A stretch of DNA of 64,000 nucleotides from Bombyx mori (Eukaryota > Arthropoda > Insecta > Lepidoptera > Bombycidae). A program made the translations under genes and the position numbers. Below, piece by piece: positions 47,036 to 58,700 of the stretch. Position 1 is the first letter of the stretch. The number at the start of each line of letters is the position of its first letter. The stretch is taken from NCBI RefSeq assembly GCF_030269925.1, contig NC_085128.1, positions 13,394,501-13,458,500 of the forward strand, in the 5' to 3' direction. A model generated the notes under the pieces. That model searched no databases and was not told the origin of the DNA. It was given only the letters and a program-made list of their open reading frames with translations.

Positions 47036-47600
47036 TTTGAAATAAAAATTTCTTATAAAGTCTAAATTAAGGAAAAAAGATAAATTAATTAATCAACACC
47101 CCGTGCTTGAATCCATTTTACAATGGCAGAAACAGTGAAATGTCAAATTCTGGTTTTGTTGGCAGAATTATAAAGTAGGCTTTTTTAGGGTGTTTTATGA
47201 CCTGGTAACTAAGATCTTTAAGCCATGTCTTATTTTAATTTAAATTCTTATTTTTATGAAAAATGATAATATGGAGTGAAAAGAAATGAGATCAAATGAA
47301 ATGAAGATGATTAACTCGAGACATTAATCAATTGGGATGAAATGAAATGAAATGAGATAAGATGATATGGGATGAAATGTAATCTCAGTAAAATGGTGGT
47401 CATTTATTATGATTTTTTCAGTGGACGGATTGGAAAACTACCATTAAGTAATGGTTAATTACAGAGCATAATGCGACTCATTGACGCCAATGCCGAATTA
47501 TGCTGAAGCTTAGTTGAGAATTATGCCGCATAATGGGCTTGATGTAAACTTCTTAGTTGAAATTATCAGCCATAAGTTAATAAGCTAAATAAATAAAAAA

Positions 47601-48577
47601 ATGGATAGATATCTCCGCCCTGAAAAGTTTGATATCGACCCGTCAGATAGCTCTAGTACGAGAGCTTGGATACATTGGCCTAAAACTTTCGAAAACTTCA
47701 CTCTCGTGCAGAAGCCGACCGCTTCAGAAACAGATGCACAGTCGGTTCGTCCGCCAGAAAAATGGGACAGCATAAAGTTTCAACTTTTGGTAAACCATAT
47801 ATCACCAAATATCCACACATATATAAGCGAAGCTACGAACTACGAAGAAGCGATCACAATACTGCAAAAACTGTATGTAAAACCAAAAAATCTGATTTTT
47901 GCTAGACACATGTTAGCAACAAGGAAACAACGACCAGAAGAAAGTATTGACACATATTTACAAGCTTTGAAACTACTTTCTAAAGATTGTGATTTTGTGG
48001 CTGTTGATGCAGAAACAAACAAAAACGATAGCGTACGTGATGCTTTCATATCCGGTATATCATCGCATAAAATCAGACAAAGGCTTTTAGAAAACTTAAC
48101 TTTAACACTTGATCAAGCTTACAACCAAGCACTCTCTCTAGAAACTGCAGAGATCAACTCTCAAAACTTCAATACTGTCTCTTTAAATGCTGTTGCTCCA
48201 AAAGAACCAACATTAGTCTCTTCGAAGTCACATACTCTGCACAACGAGACCTGCTCTTCTGTTAATAATCCTCGACGACAAAAATGTTTCTTTTGTGGGG
48301 GTCAAATACATCCTCTTAAGAACTGCCCTGCATTTGAAAAGACTTGTTAGCTCTGCAACAAGAAGGGGCACTTTGCCACTGTTTGTAGAAGCTCTTCTAA
48401 ATCTACAAATTCTGTGGTAGTAGGTACTGAAGATCTTTCCGCTTGTATCACAGCAGCGTCACCTTCTTCATTACGTAAAGCTACTGTACCCGCTTATATT
48501 CGGGGAATAAGAGCAGAAGCACTTCTCGACACCGGCAGCTCCATCAGTTTTATAAATGACAACTTTGCAAGAGGTTA
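47601..48577 (+). pseudogene. Gag and protease of the decayed gypsy element (broken)
   Basis: ATG at 47601; a capsid-like helical region is followed by a CCHC knuckle (CFFCGGQIHPLKNC). A second knuckle is cut by TAG at 48348-48350, between its first two cysteines; the same frame then continues LCNKKGHFATVC and an aspartic protease motif (ALLDTGSSISF) to a stop near 48575. The position of the stop argues for mutation rather than programmed readthrough. Confidence 0.85.
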
Positions 48578-48607
48578 AAAAGAAAATCCTGCAATCAGAC
48601 TATTTCT

Positions 48608-51284
48608 ATGGCCTCTCTTAATTATACTTCACAAGTAGAAGGTCAAACTTGGCAAACCTTGAAAATCGGAAATCATAGATATGATAATGTGAATCTTCTT
48701 ATCGTGAAAAATCTTTGTGCTGATATAATTATTGGCCATGACGTCCTCGAAGAACATTCATCGCTAGAGTTCTCTTTCGGTGGGCCAAAACATCCACTTC
48801 AAGTATGTAACGTAGCTGAAGCATCAGTACCAGCTGTACCGCTTTTTGCGAATGTATCTCCCAACTGCAAACCTATTGCTATAAAGTCTCGAAGGCACAA
48901 CAAAGAGGATAGTGAATTTATTAAAGAAGAAATCAGAAATCTTATAGCAGAGGGCGTGATTGAAGAAAGTAAATCACCGTGGAAGGCCCAAGTACTAATA
49001 ACAAAAAGCGAAACTCATAAAAAACGCCTTGTAATTAATCAATTACAAGGCGTTCTTCAGTAATCACTCTCAGACAATTAATCGTTACATAGAACTCGAC
49101 GCGTATCCTTTACCAAACATTGAGGACTTAGTTTCGAAAGTGGCAAAGAATATATTTTTCAGCCTAATAGACCTAAAAAACGCGTACCATCAAGTACCTA
49201 TACTACCCGAAAAAAGAAAATTTATCGCTTTTGAAGCACTGGGAAATTTGTACCAGTTCAGGCGTATTCCTTTTGGAGTAACAAATGGTGTTTCGAGCTT
49301 CCAACGAACAATCGATTGGATTATAAGAAAAGAGAAGCTTCAAAACACATATGCGTATCTTGATGATATAACTATTTCTGGCCGTACTCTTGAAGAACAC
49401 GATCATAACTTAGAAAGTTTTATGAATGCCGCAAAGAAATACGGTTTAACACTGAGTATACAAAAATGCAAATTTTCTCAAAAGTCAATTAATATTCTAG
49501 GCTATAATATTCAAAACCACATAATTAAACCTGACAATGAGCGACTCAAGCCACTGATTAATTTACCTCCACCAAGCGATTTACCGACCTTAAGAAGGAC
49601 ACTCGGCATGTTCGCACATTATTCTAAGTGGATTCCAAAATTTTCTGAACGGATCCACTCACTTGCTAATACGACGATTTTTCCACTCGCAAGCGAGCAA
49701 ATTAAATGTTTCGAAGGCTTGAAAAATGATATCGTAAAGTCTTCTATACATGCAATTGATGAAAATATACCTTTTACAGTGGAAACTGACGCTTCCAATC
49801 ATTCCATTGCAGCAGTACTTACGCAAAATTCTAGACCAGTGGCGTTTTTCTCAAGAACGTTAAATTCAAGCGAACAAAACCATTCCGCCATTGAAAAAGA
49901 AGCGTACGCCATTGTGGAATCATTGAAGAAATGGACACATTTCCTTATTGGTAGACACTTTAAGTTGGTAACTGACCAATGCTCGGTTTCTTTTATGTTT
50001 AATATGAAACATTCAAGTAAGATAAAGAATGAAAAGATTCAAAGATGGCGACTGGAACTTGCTGCTTTCAAATACGATATTATATACAAACCGGAGAAAG
50101 AGAACTATGCTGCTGATGCACTATCCCGAGTTTGTGCCACTGTAGAAACACGTACTGCAAAACTTTTCTCGCTGCATGAAGCTCTTTGTCATCCAGGGGT
50201 AACAAGAATGTTTCACTGGGTTCGCTCTAAAAACCTTCCCTATTCTATTGAAGAAGTCAGAACAATGACAAAATCTTGTCGAACCTGCTCTGAAATAAAA
50301 CATAGATTCTTCCGAAATACCTTTGATGACCAGAGGAAACTTGTTAAAGCGACGGCTGCTTTTGAACGCCTTAGCATAGATTTTAAAGGACCAGTTCCAA
50401 CAAATAATAATAACAAATTCATACTTACCGTGATTGACGAATTTTCACGTTTCCCGTTTGCATTCCCATGCTCAGATGTAAGCTCGAAAACAGTGATTAA
50501 GCATCTTAACAACTTGTTTATGATATTTGGGATGCCTTCTTACGTTCAATCAGATCGCGGAACAGCATTTCTTTCTGCTGAAGTACAGGAATTTTTACAT
50601 GTTCGAGGTATTGCCACTAGTAGAACTACAGCTTATAACCCTCAAGGTAACGGTCAAGTAGAAAAATTGAATTCTACTCTTTGGAGAACGATTCTTTTGG
50701 CGCTGAAGACGAAGAATCTTTCGGTAGAAAATTGGGAACAAGTATTACCACAAGCCTTACATTCAATCCGATCATTACTTTGTACAACCATAAATTGCAC
50801 TCCACATGAAAGAATGTATAGACACCCTCGAAGATCTACAAACGGCACTTCTGTTCCATCGTGGCTTACAAATTCTGGACAAGTCTTGATGAAGAAATTT
50901 AATCGTACAAATAAATATCAGCCATTAGTAGAAGAGGTTGAATTGATACACAGCAATCCTGATTTTTCATACATTCGGCTTCCAGATGGCCGAGAAACAA
51001 CAGTGTCGAATCATCATCTAGCACCATTGGGTTCAGAAAGGGTAGATCTGCGAATAGATAATGAACACACTATTGATTATCATAACGTCGCAGAACCACT
51101 TCCGGAAACAGAAGACCAAAACTTGGAGATTCCTTCATCTAATAAAACGGGACCTGTGGTACTTGATAATAACAGAGAGCTAGAGACAGAATTACCATCA
51201 TCACCACCGCCGGAGCCAACACTTCGTAGATTTGGTCGCGTCCATAAAACGCCAGGATTTTTAAAAGATTATGTTTTAAAATAG
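48608..51284 (+). pseudogene. Pol of the decayed gypsy element (broken)
   Basis: Two out-of-phase pieces. 48608-49063: end of protease and start of RT (KPIAIKSRRHN, EGVIEESKSPWKAQV). 49065-51284: RT (FRRIPFGVTNG, YLDDITISG), RNase H (ETDASNHSIAAVL), integrase zinc domain (HEALCHPGV ... CRTCSE) and DDE core (LSIDFKGPVP, SDRGTAFLSAE, NPQGNGQVEKLNS). The break at about 49040 is an inverted 25-bp insertion. Ty3/gypsy type; lineage not assigned. Confidence 0.9.
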
Positions 51285-51294
51285 TGCGGGAGAA

Positions 51295-51456
51295 TGATGT
51301 AAACTTCTTAGTTGAAATTATCAGCCATAAGTTGACGTCATTGTCAATCTGTTTTATTCGTTATTTGTCAATGTACCTAATGTAATCAAAGCAAATTTTA
51401 CTGTTAATTTTAGCTTATTAAAACCTTATATTTAGTAAAGGTTTTCTCTTATTACA
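51295..51456 (+). repeat. 3' LTR of the decayed gypsy element
   Basis: Starts at the same 39-bp sequence found at 47540-47578 and ends CA at 51456, where the GGGCT duplication follows. Confidence 0.82.
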
Positions 51457-51533
51457 GGGCTCTTGTGCTGTAATTGGAAAACGGCCATTTAGTTTTTTGA
51501 ACCTGATAGCACCGATTAATAAAACAGCTTTTG

Positions 51534-51584
51534 TACTGGCCTAAAGGTCTAATAGATACCAGGTCATAAAATTAAAAAAAAAAA
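51534..51584 (+). mobile_element. Tiny 5'-truncated retroposon with duplication
   Basis: TGGCCTAAAGGTCTAATAGA ... GGTCATAAAATT then about 12 A, flanked by AGCTTTTGTAC on both sides (target duplication). A related inverted tail is at about 47191-47225. Confidence 0.65.
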
Positions 51585-51795
51585 AGCTTTTGTACAGTAA
51601 ACCTGAGTCTCTAATATATTAAGTGTATAATCTATGAACCTGAGTAAACCAAATCTATACGTCTGACTGTAAATAATTAGTTTATTTTCAACTTATCTGA
51701 ACTCAAACCTTGTTTTTTACTATAGTATGATCATAAAAAGTTAACTTTAAGATACCAAAATCTTACTAATGTATATTTTGTGATAAATATTAATT

Positions 51796-51885
51796 ATGGG
51801 CTTTGAAATCAAAAGGTTTCAAGGTGACGTCGATGAGGAGCTTATTTGTCCTATTTGTTCCGGAGTCCTCGAAGACCCGTTACAG
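51796..51885 (+). CDS. elgi: elgi exon 1 (start, first RING cysteines)
   Basis: 90 nt. Begins [21 protein letters not shown], near-universal for Nrdp1. Donor GTAAAT; intron 1 is only 71 nt. Confidence 0.96.
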
Positions 51886-54800
51886 GTAAATAATAGCAAG
51901 ATGAGTGCAAAATATAACAAAAGTTGTGGTTAGAGTGACAATTGTGATGATTCCAGGCGCCTGCTTGTGAGCACGCGTTTTGTCGAGCTTGTATTACGGA
52001 GTGGATCAGTAGACAGCCTACCTGTCCTGTAGACCGGCAAACGGTAACCGCGAGTCAGCTAAGGCCAGTTCCAAGGATACTGCGCAACCTTCTGTCCAGG
52101 CGAGTGAATTTCTTTACTAGAATTTGTGAATTTACTGTCTTTTTGTAGGTCAAAAACTTAATTGTTTGACCTTTTATAACTATAATGTTTTCTTCTAGCC
52201 ACTAATATAGTATTTTTCAATATTTTTATACCTAAAAATTGAGTAGTAACTTTAGTAGTACTGTGTTTTGTACTTTAAACAGTAGTTTAATTAATTTTTA
52301 GAATGGATTATAGTCAATAATAAAATGTTCAAATTCATTTTAAAATTATGGTAAACAATAGACTCTTATCAGAAAATATCCGCAAAAATAAAGTAATGAA
52401 AAAATTTTTTCCTTTTGATTATTATTCAATAGTAATTATTTAAGCTTTAGGTACAATAACCTTTATCTTAATTATGCAAAGAAAACAATTTCATAATACA
52501 CATTTAAATTGATTGCTACATTAACTGGAAATGATCTCGTCAACTGACCTAGTTATGTTGTCACCACATTAATAATCAGCACAAAACCAGTTCTCTGGTT
52601 ACATAATAACATGGTCCTGGTTTTCTATTTATTAGTAACTATGGTCATTCCTGCCACATTGAGTTTTTACTTGAAGAAAAAACATGGATAACAAAAAACC
52701 TTTCATAACTAAAAAGGATTGTTTTTCCCTGAAAACTTTTCTTAAATTACTGCAAAATTATGTTTAAAATTTTAAGTAATTGGTTTAAGTGAAATTGCAA
52801 TCAAAATGTGTTTAGAAGAGATTTGTTTGTTTTTAAATGGTTTGGTTAAATGGTTTTAAATGGTTTATAGAAATATGGCCATATCAATATCCATTCAAGC
52901 TCATATTCCAAATTAATGTTATCACACTATGGAAACTAAAAATGGGTTTAGACGTGATCAAAGATGTAAAAACATACCAGGAATACCTATTATATTTGTA
53001 TATTTATAATCAATTGCCACATTGATTATGGAGTATCAAACACTTGATAGATTTTGCTGTGTTCATAATTATCAGGACCAAGCTTGCTTGAAAGCTTTAT
53101 TTAGATTTTTTTTTTTTGTGCTTGAAGGTGATTTAGTCTCTGAGTACTTTAACACTCTCTGTACACACTGTAACATCCAGATTCTTTTACATTGTCATTG
53201 TAGGTAGATGAGCATATGGCCCACCTTACGGTAATTGATTGTTAGCATGGACATTAGCAATGCTGGTGGCACAGTCAAGTTATAGCTGATCGCTGAGTAT
53301 CTCTAATTTGTTTGTGGACTGGAGTTCATTCCAGAGTCTTATGCTACATGGCATAAAAGATCTGTGGAAATGCACTTTTGATGAACACAGGAGTTCCAGA
53401 TAGCATGGATGAACTCCGTTCCGGTGGCCAATGGCCACATCAATGATATGAATGAATGAGAAAAAATGAAACCTGAAATCTTTCAATAATGAAAGTTTTT
53501 ACTTAATTAGAGTTTAACATCATAATCTTATTCAATTATGTTTTTCAGATTATGCACAAGTTGCGACAATGCTCCACATGGCTGTAATGCCATTTTAAAA
53601 CTGGACTCTCTACCTAATCATTTAGTTGAATGTAAGTGTTGACTTTTACTATCCTTTTTAGAGTAGACCAGAGCATGCTATGGTATGCATCAGAACAATA
53701 ATATTTTTTATTGCTAATATGGGTGGACGAGCTCACAGCCCACCTAGTGTTAAGTGGTTACTGGAGCCTATAAACATCTACAACGTAAATGCGCCACTCA
53801 CCTTGAGATTGAGTTCTAAGGTCTCAAGTATAGTTACAACAGCTGCCCCGACCTTCGAACCGAAACGCATTACTGCTTCATAGCAGAAATAGGCGGGGCG
53901 GTGGTACCTACCCGTGCGGACTCACAAGAAGTCTTACCACCTTCCTAAAATTATGCTATATGATGTACATACATCTATGTGGTTTGTAGAGTAAATTTGT
54001 AATGTTGGCTATTTATGTTTGATAAAGTAATAGAAAATAAATGTAAGAAAATTAATTAAGACAAATAGGAATTAATACAAAAGATATTGTAATAAAATAT
54101 GTAGTACAAAGATGATTTAGCTAACTTATTTAAAATAATTTTTAGAGAATACCTCACCTCAAGAATTAGATTCATTTCAATTGCTTGTATATTTTCTTAT
54201 TTATTTTTTTCTATAAAAAATGAGAAGGAATCTGTTTCCAATAATTTTTTATTTATAACACCAAAGCTTGTATTGACAAGCTACTAAATAAAAACGAAAA
54301 GTAAATTGCTGGATAAACAGGGAAAGAACTAAACTGAACATTACTGAACTGTTTTGTCTTCATCTATAGACTATATCTTTAAAGGTGTACTTTAACTAAA
54401 CTGCCTATCATGGAAATATGTTTTTTAATAGCCATATTTGTATACCAATTGTACTGTAGAGCTTGTCAGTTTTGTAAATCATACATAATTATGATAAGGA
54501 AAAAAAAACACCAATATCCAATTATGATATGTGAGATTAGTTTATTGACACATTTCTAAGGCCCATTTCTAATAAGACACACTTTCATTAACTTATTCTT
54601 AAAAAGTCGTCTATTTGTGTAAATTATTTTATTTATTGTAATCGAAATTGTAAAAAATATAAACCATAAATAATTTGTTTCTGTTATGAAATTATGTCCG
54701 TGTTTGATAATACATGGCTAATAAGATTAATCTGTCGAACAGGTGAATTTAATCCTAAACGACCAATACCTTGTGAGGCAGGATGTGGACTGGTGATACC

Positions 54801-57485
54801 AAAAGATGAATTAGCCCAACATAATTGTGTACGTGAGCTTAGAGCACTGATAGCCACTCAGCAGGGGAAGCTGAATGATTACCAGCAAGAACTGGCTGAA
54901 CAGAGGCTCGTTATTAATGAGCACAAACGAGAATTGGCATTATTAAAGGTATGTTTTTTTACTATTTGTAGTTTTTTCTTAAATAACACATTCAATGTAG
55001 ATTCTTTCTACCTACGTATTACCTACATAAAAAGAAATGTGAACTTTAACATTATGTTAATTTATATTTATAAATATCAGTTAACTTGTTAAAGTTTAAA
55101 CATAACAAACAATAACTTGGTCTCCTTAAGTTAAAAAATTTCGATTAATCGAATTCTATAAAGCAACCATTAAAATGAGATGCGCAAATCTAACCACTTT
55201 TAAATCAGGAACATTTTCTTGAAGGAGTTCATGAGAGCGATGCGCGTGTCGAATCCAACGATGCGTGCATTGGCGGATCAGATGGAGCGCGAGGAGGTGG
55301 TGCGCTGGGCCAACTCACTGGCCAGGGCGAGGGTCACCAGGTGGGGTGGCATGATCTCTACTCCAGATGATGTTCTGCAGGTATTATGTACATTTTTTAA
55401 TAAGATAAAAGTAATTCTCTATAATGTAAGAAAAATTCGTATCAGCTTGCATTATATACAGATCGCAACGCGAGTAGGTACATCGAATGTTTTAGGACTT
55501 TTCAAATAATACCTAATCTGGCCACATGGAATCTGGCCACATGGAATCATTGATTTTGAGTCTTTGAAAACCAAAAAATAAGCTATAAAATACTTACAAA
55601 AAGCAAGCTCTATAATAACTCACTAATATACTATAAATATAAATATTGAAATATAATGTGAATTTTACTAAAAAAATTGCAGACGAGATCCTTAAATTAC
55701 ACACAAATAACATACATTAGGTCTTTATCTACAAAATTGCTGTTTTACGATACTGACTAGGAACAAACACAAGCTTGTTGTGCCGATGAGTAGGTTACAT
55801 AAGATAAGAAATTCATTCGGGTGTTTGTGCGCCTGTACAACAAAATCCCACAAGATGTTCAGAACCTACATATACATAGGTTTAAGAAAACTGTTAAAGA
55901 ACATCTGTGCAATAAAGCTTACTATAAAGTCAATGATTATCTAGAAGATTGCACAAAGTGGGAATGAGTTGCTCGCTCCGGGCATTTCAATATTGTAGTA
56001 ATTGTTACGTTATAATACTCATTGTAAAAAACTCATATTTAAAAAAAAAATGTAATATTAAAAAATTAATAAATAATAATTGCTTATTAAAAAAAAAAAA
56101 AAACATGCCCGCTGAGTTTCTTGCCAATTCTTCTCAGGACGGAGGCTAGTTCTTGTGAATTGGCGGTAGTTCTTTTGACGTTCAACAAGTATGTACTTTC
56201 ATTTATGTTGAATAAAAAATTTTTGATTTGATTTGATTTGATTTGATTTGACCGCTATAAACCATAATTTATGTCTGGCTGGTAATAATTACTTAAATGA
56301 AATTAATTTGATTTTCAATATCAGTCATTTCTTTATTGATTAGTGTTTTCTTTTCACTACGTTTGTATATTTTTCATTAATATGAACGCTATAAAAATGC
56401 GAGTAATTATGGAATAGAATGTTGTATGTATGATACATTTGCTCGAAAAATATCCTCCGACCACCAGGTAACACCCAAAAATTTTCATATTCCATGCAAA
56501 GTTAATGCCTTGTAACTACCAGAAAGTGTTTTCACAATTTAGTTCGTTAACAGATGATGATCAAACGAAGTTTATCGGAATCCGGCTGTCCCCCGCACAT
56601 CATAGACGATCTAATGGAAAATTGTCACGAGAGGCGGTGGCCGCCAGGACTGTCGTCACTTGAAACTAGACAAAATAATAGAAGGTACCGATTGCAATAA
56701 TATCGAGATTTATTTCCAATGCTTAAGCGATCCATAATATTAAATAAAAAGAATAGGTAGTTTTAGTTTTTCGTATTTTTACATTTTGAATCTTGTATTG
56801 AGATATTGTCGAATAAAACAAAGTTATGCACCCTATGTTTATAATGTCATCATTAAAAATAACTGCAGATGTTTATGTTCAAAAAGGGGTTTGATGTGTC
56901 ATGAGCCTTTCAGAAACTTTCATCTACTATAATTTTAATTTTGTCATATTTGAACATCATTAGAGACCTTTTGATTTTTTGCCAGAATTACATATTGATA
57001 ATAAATAAAACATTATTCGAAGCTGTAGTTTTAAATAGCCCTTTTTTATTGCTTAGATGGGTGGACGAGTTCACAGCCATCCTGGTGTTAAGCGGTTACT
57101 GAAGCCCATAGACATCTACAAAGTAAATGCGCCACCCACCTTGAGACATAAGTTCTAAGGTCTCAATGTAGCTACAACGGCTGCCCCACCCTTTAAATCG
57201 AAACGCATTACTGCTTCACGTCAGAAATAGGCGGGGTGGTGGTACCTACCCGTGCGGACTCACAAGAGGTCCTGCCACCAGTAAAAATACCACAATAGCC
57301 TATCACACTGGCCCTATTATTTTTTTTAATGTTATAAAATTCACAGGCTATACGAAAAGTATGTTTGCAAGAGGGTGCCAGGCAAACAGGCGGTGCTGGT
57401 TCTTCATTGCGACAACACACACGTCGACGAGCACATGATGGTGGAGCCCGGGCTGGTCATGATATTCGCGCACGGAATCGAATAG
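51796..57485 (+). CDS. elgi: Nrdp1/RNF41-type RING E3 ligase (elgi), whole gene, 7 exons
   Basis: E3 ubiquitin ligase that controls receptor and mitochondrial-quality substrates in animals. 315 residues (948 nt over 7 exons, all phases consistent), against 317 in mammals. RING finger at residues 17-58 ([19 protein letters not shown]), TRAF-like/SIAH zinc region ([15 protein letters not shown]), coiled coil (about residues 115-148), then the USP8-binding C-terminal domain ([37 protein letters not shown]). Intron 2 uses a GC donor. Divergent from aux. Identity rests on remembered family motifs. Confidence 0.95.
51957..52099 (+). CDS. elgi: elgi exon 2 (rest of RING)
   Basis: 143 nt. Completes the C3HC4 RING ([19 protein letters not shown]). 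Ends TCCAG before GCGAGT, a GC donor; phase 2 joins correctly to exon 3. Confidence 0.9.
53190..53435 (-). mobile_element. LINE B 3' fragment, elgi intron 2
   Basis: Minus orientation relative of 1455-1730: GTAGATGAGCATATGGCCCA tail start, then the ORF2-end region with TTCATTCCAGAG and GATGAACACAGGAGTTCCAG. Diverged. 52102-53189 shows nothing recognised. Confidence 0.6.
53549..53631 (+). CDS. elgi: elgi exon 3 (zinc region)
   Basis: 83 nt. Codes [13 protein letters not shown] and the LPNHLVE segment of the SIAH/TRAF-like zinc region. Canonical CAG acceptor and GTAAGT donor. Confidence 0.93.
53697..53945 (-). mobile_element. SINE A body, elgi intron 3
   Basis: Minus orientation, no tRNA head: GGGTGGACGAGCTCACAGCC to ACCTACCCGTGCGGACTCAC. 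Confidence 0.82.
54743..54948 (+). CDS. elgi: elgi exon 4 (second zinc motif, coiled coil)
   Basis: 206 nt. Codes [14 protein letters not shown] and a long charged coiled coil ending LALLK. Preceded by a SINE-bearing intron. Confidence 0.95.
55225..55380 (+). CDS. elgi: elgi exon 5 (start of C-terminal domain)
   Basis: 156 nt. EFMRAMR to [17 protein letters not shown]. Acceptor is AAG; an in-frame alternative at CAG 55207-55209 would break phase, so it was not used. Confidence 0.92.
55815..56246 (+). mobile_element. LINE 3' fragment with (GATTT)n tail, elgi intron 5
   Basis: About 55815-55967 codes the last residues of a non-LTR retrotransposon ORF2 ([16 protein letters not shown] ... [15 protein letters not shown]) to a TGA, then an untranslated tail (CCGCTGAGTTTCTTGCCAAT) ending in four or five TTTGA repeats. 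CR1/Jockey-like; not assigned further. Confidence 0.75.
56554..56684 (+). CDS. elgi: elgi exon 6
   Basis: 131 nt. [20 protein letters not shown] and LETRQNNRR, matching the Nrdp1 C-terminal domain. Donor GTACCG. Confidence 0.94.
57043..57285 (-). mobile_element. SINE A body, elgi intron 6
   Basis: Minus orientation, well preserved (GCATTACTGCTTCACGTCAG, GGTGGTACCTACCCGTGCGG). Ends about 60 bp before exon 7. Confidence 0.83.
57347..57485 (+). CDS. elgi: elgi exon 7 (stop)
   Basis: 139 nt including TAG at 57483-57485. [12 protein letters not shown] to [12 protein letters not shown], the conserved Nrdp1 C-terminus. Confidence 0.95.
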
Positions 57486-57643
57486 CGGACTCTGAGGCGC
57501 TGCGTCGTGACGTCACGGCGCCCGCTCTACTGTACAGTGATCTTTCAATGAGTGTTCTGAATGTTGCTTACGCATAGGTGAATTTATTCCAACGTGGTAA
57601 AAGTCCTAAATTTTAGTGCGGTGCAATTGCAATGAATTCACTG

Positions 57644-57810
57644 TGCTCAGTGCGAGTTTCATAACGTTCTCGATAGCGTAAAAGTTAAGCCAATTTTGTA
57701 TGCAGTTGGAACAGCGCCCCTAGCGGCAAACGTAGGCAAACGATCCCATTCCATACAAATATGAGCTAACTTTTACGCTATCGAGAACGTTAAAAAACTC
57801 TCACTAAGCA
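57644..57810. mobile_element. MITE F, copy 2 (167 bp), just after elgi
   Basis: Same ends and interior as 41491-41657 in opposite orientation. Starts about 160 bp after the elgi stop, so it is probably in or near the 3' UTR. Confidence 0.87.
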
Positions 57811-58509
57811 CACAGAACTTACAGCGAAATTAGTTGCTAAAACTGTGCATTTAGCTCACGAAAAGCTATTACAATTAAGTGTTAAATTGTTGTTGAAGGG
57901 TTGACTATGCTGACAAGCATCTCACTCACTCCATACTGACACACGTGTTAATAGTAAAGTTGGTTTCTGGAACTTTTGCCTTTGTTAAATCGAAGGCAAA
58001 ACGTTTACAATAATGGTCGCCAACATAACTGTTGGATTATTTTCGGTCTTACAAAAATCGTTCGGATTTATTTTTTAAAAAATTCTTTTCGTGGGTAGTT
58101 TTTATTTGGAATACGGAACGGAATCTCTACTAATTTTTTAAGCAACAAAGCTATTAAAACAAATCCTATTCAATTCGATTCATGAGTATCCGACTTTTTG
58201 GTACTAATCTCGAGCACCGTTGAATATGACATACGTGAGCAACATTCAAAATTTTGTTTTTCAAGTAAATATGTACATGTATTAACGTCACAATACGATT
58301 GAAAATAGTCAAATGTGTCATGCGGTTTTTCGTATCGAATTTAACTGCTGACGAATTATATTGTTTTAAGAAACAGGGTGTAAAGGAACCGCTCCCGAAA
58401 AGACCATTTGTATCGGTTGTTTCAATGGAAAATAATATTAATTTGTAAAGACAAACGTAGACTTATCGTTCGTAGACAACATGCATGCAACGGCACTTTT
58501 ATTTTCCCT

Positions 58510-58700
58510 AGCTATGCTGATAAAGCTGATAGCCTTGAGAGGCCATTTCAGCTTCACCCTAGCGTGTAGGTGAGCCGTCGGGGCTCAAACCGGGGCGTTG
58601 CTAACACTGGCCCTAGCAAGAGCCGTGCTTCGCAGAATCTAGCGCCGGATCGGAAACGCGACCCACTGAGAAGATTCGGCGAGAAACTCAGTGGGCTTAG
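58510..58700 (+). mobile_element. SINE C copy, elgi-ECM29 intergenic
   Basis: AAGCTGATAGCCTTGAGAGG to CGGCGAGAAACTCAGTGGGC, well preserved 5' half. Confidence 0.72.

Larger units (their letters stand above)
47540..51456 (+). mobile_element. Decayed gypsy-type LTR retrotransposon
   Basis: Flanked by the 5-bp duplication GGGCT (47535-47539, 51457-51461). The 3' LTR is 51295-51456 (162 bp, TGATGTAA...TTATTACA). Only its first 39 bp survive at the 5' end (47540-47578), directly before the gag leader, so promoter and primer site are deleted. The coding region is broken by one TAG, frame changes and a 25-bp inverted duplication. Dead copy. Confidence 0.88.
47036..51795. promoter_or_regulatory. aux/elgi divergent 5' region, split by a retroelement
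   Basis: aux starts leftward at 47035 and elgi rightward at 51796. Removing the retroelement (47540-51456) leaves about 840 bp between the two start codons, so the genes probably shared a short bidirectional promoter region. No TATA box was confidently assigned. Confidence 0.6.

Noticed and set aside
47191..51570. Apparent 35-bp terminal inverted repeats enclosing the decayed gypsy element
   Set aside because: The right member is a truncated LINE tail with its own target duplication and A run, and the left is a related tail in opposite orientation. They are two independent retroposons, not DNA-transposon ends.
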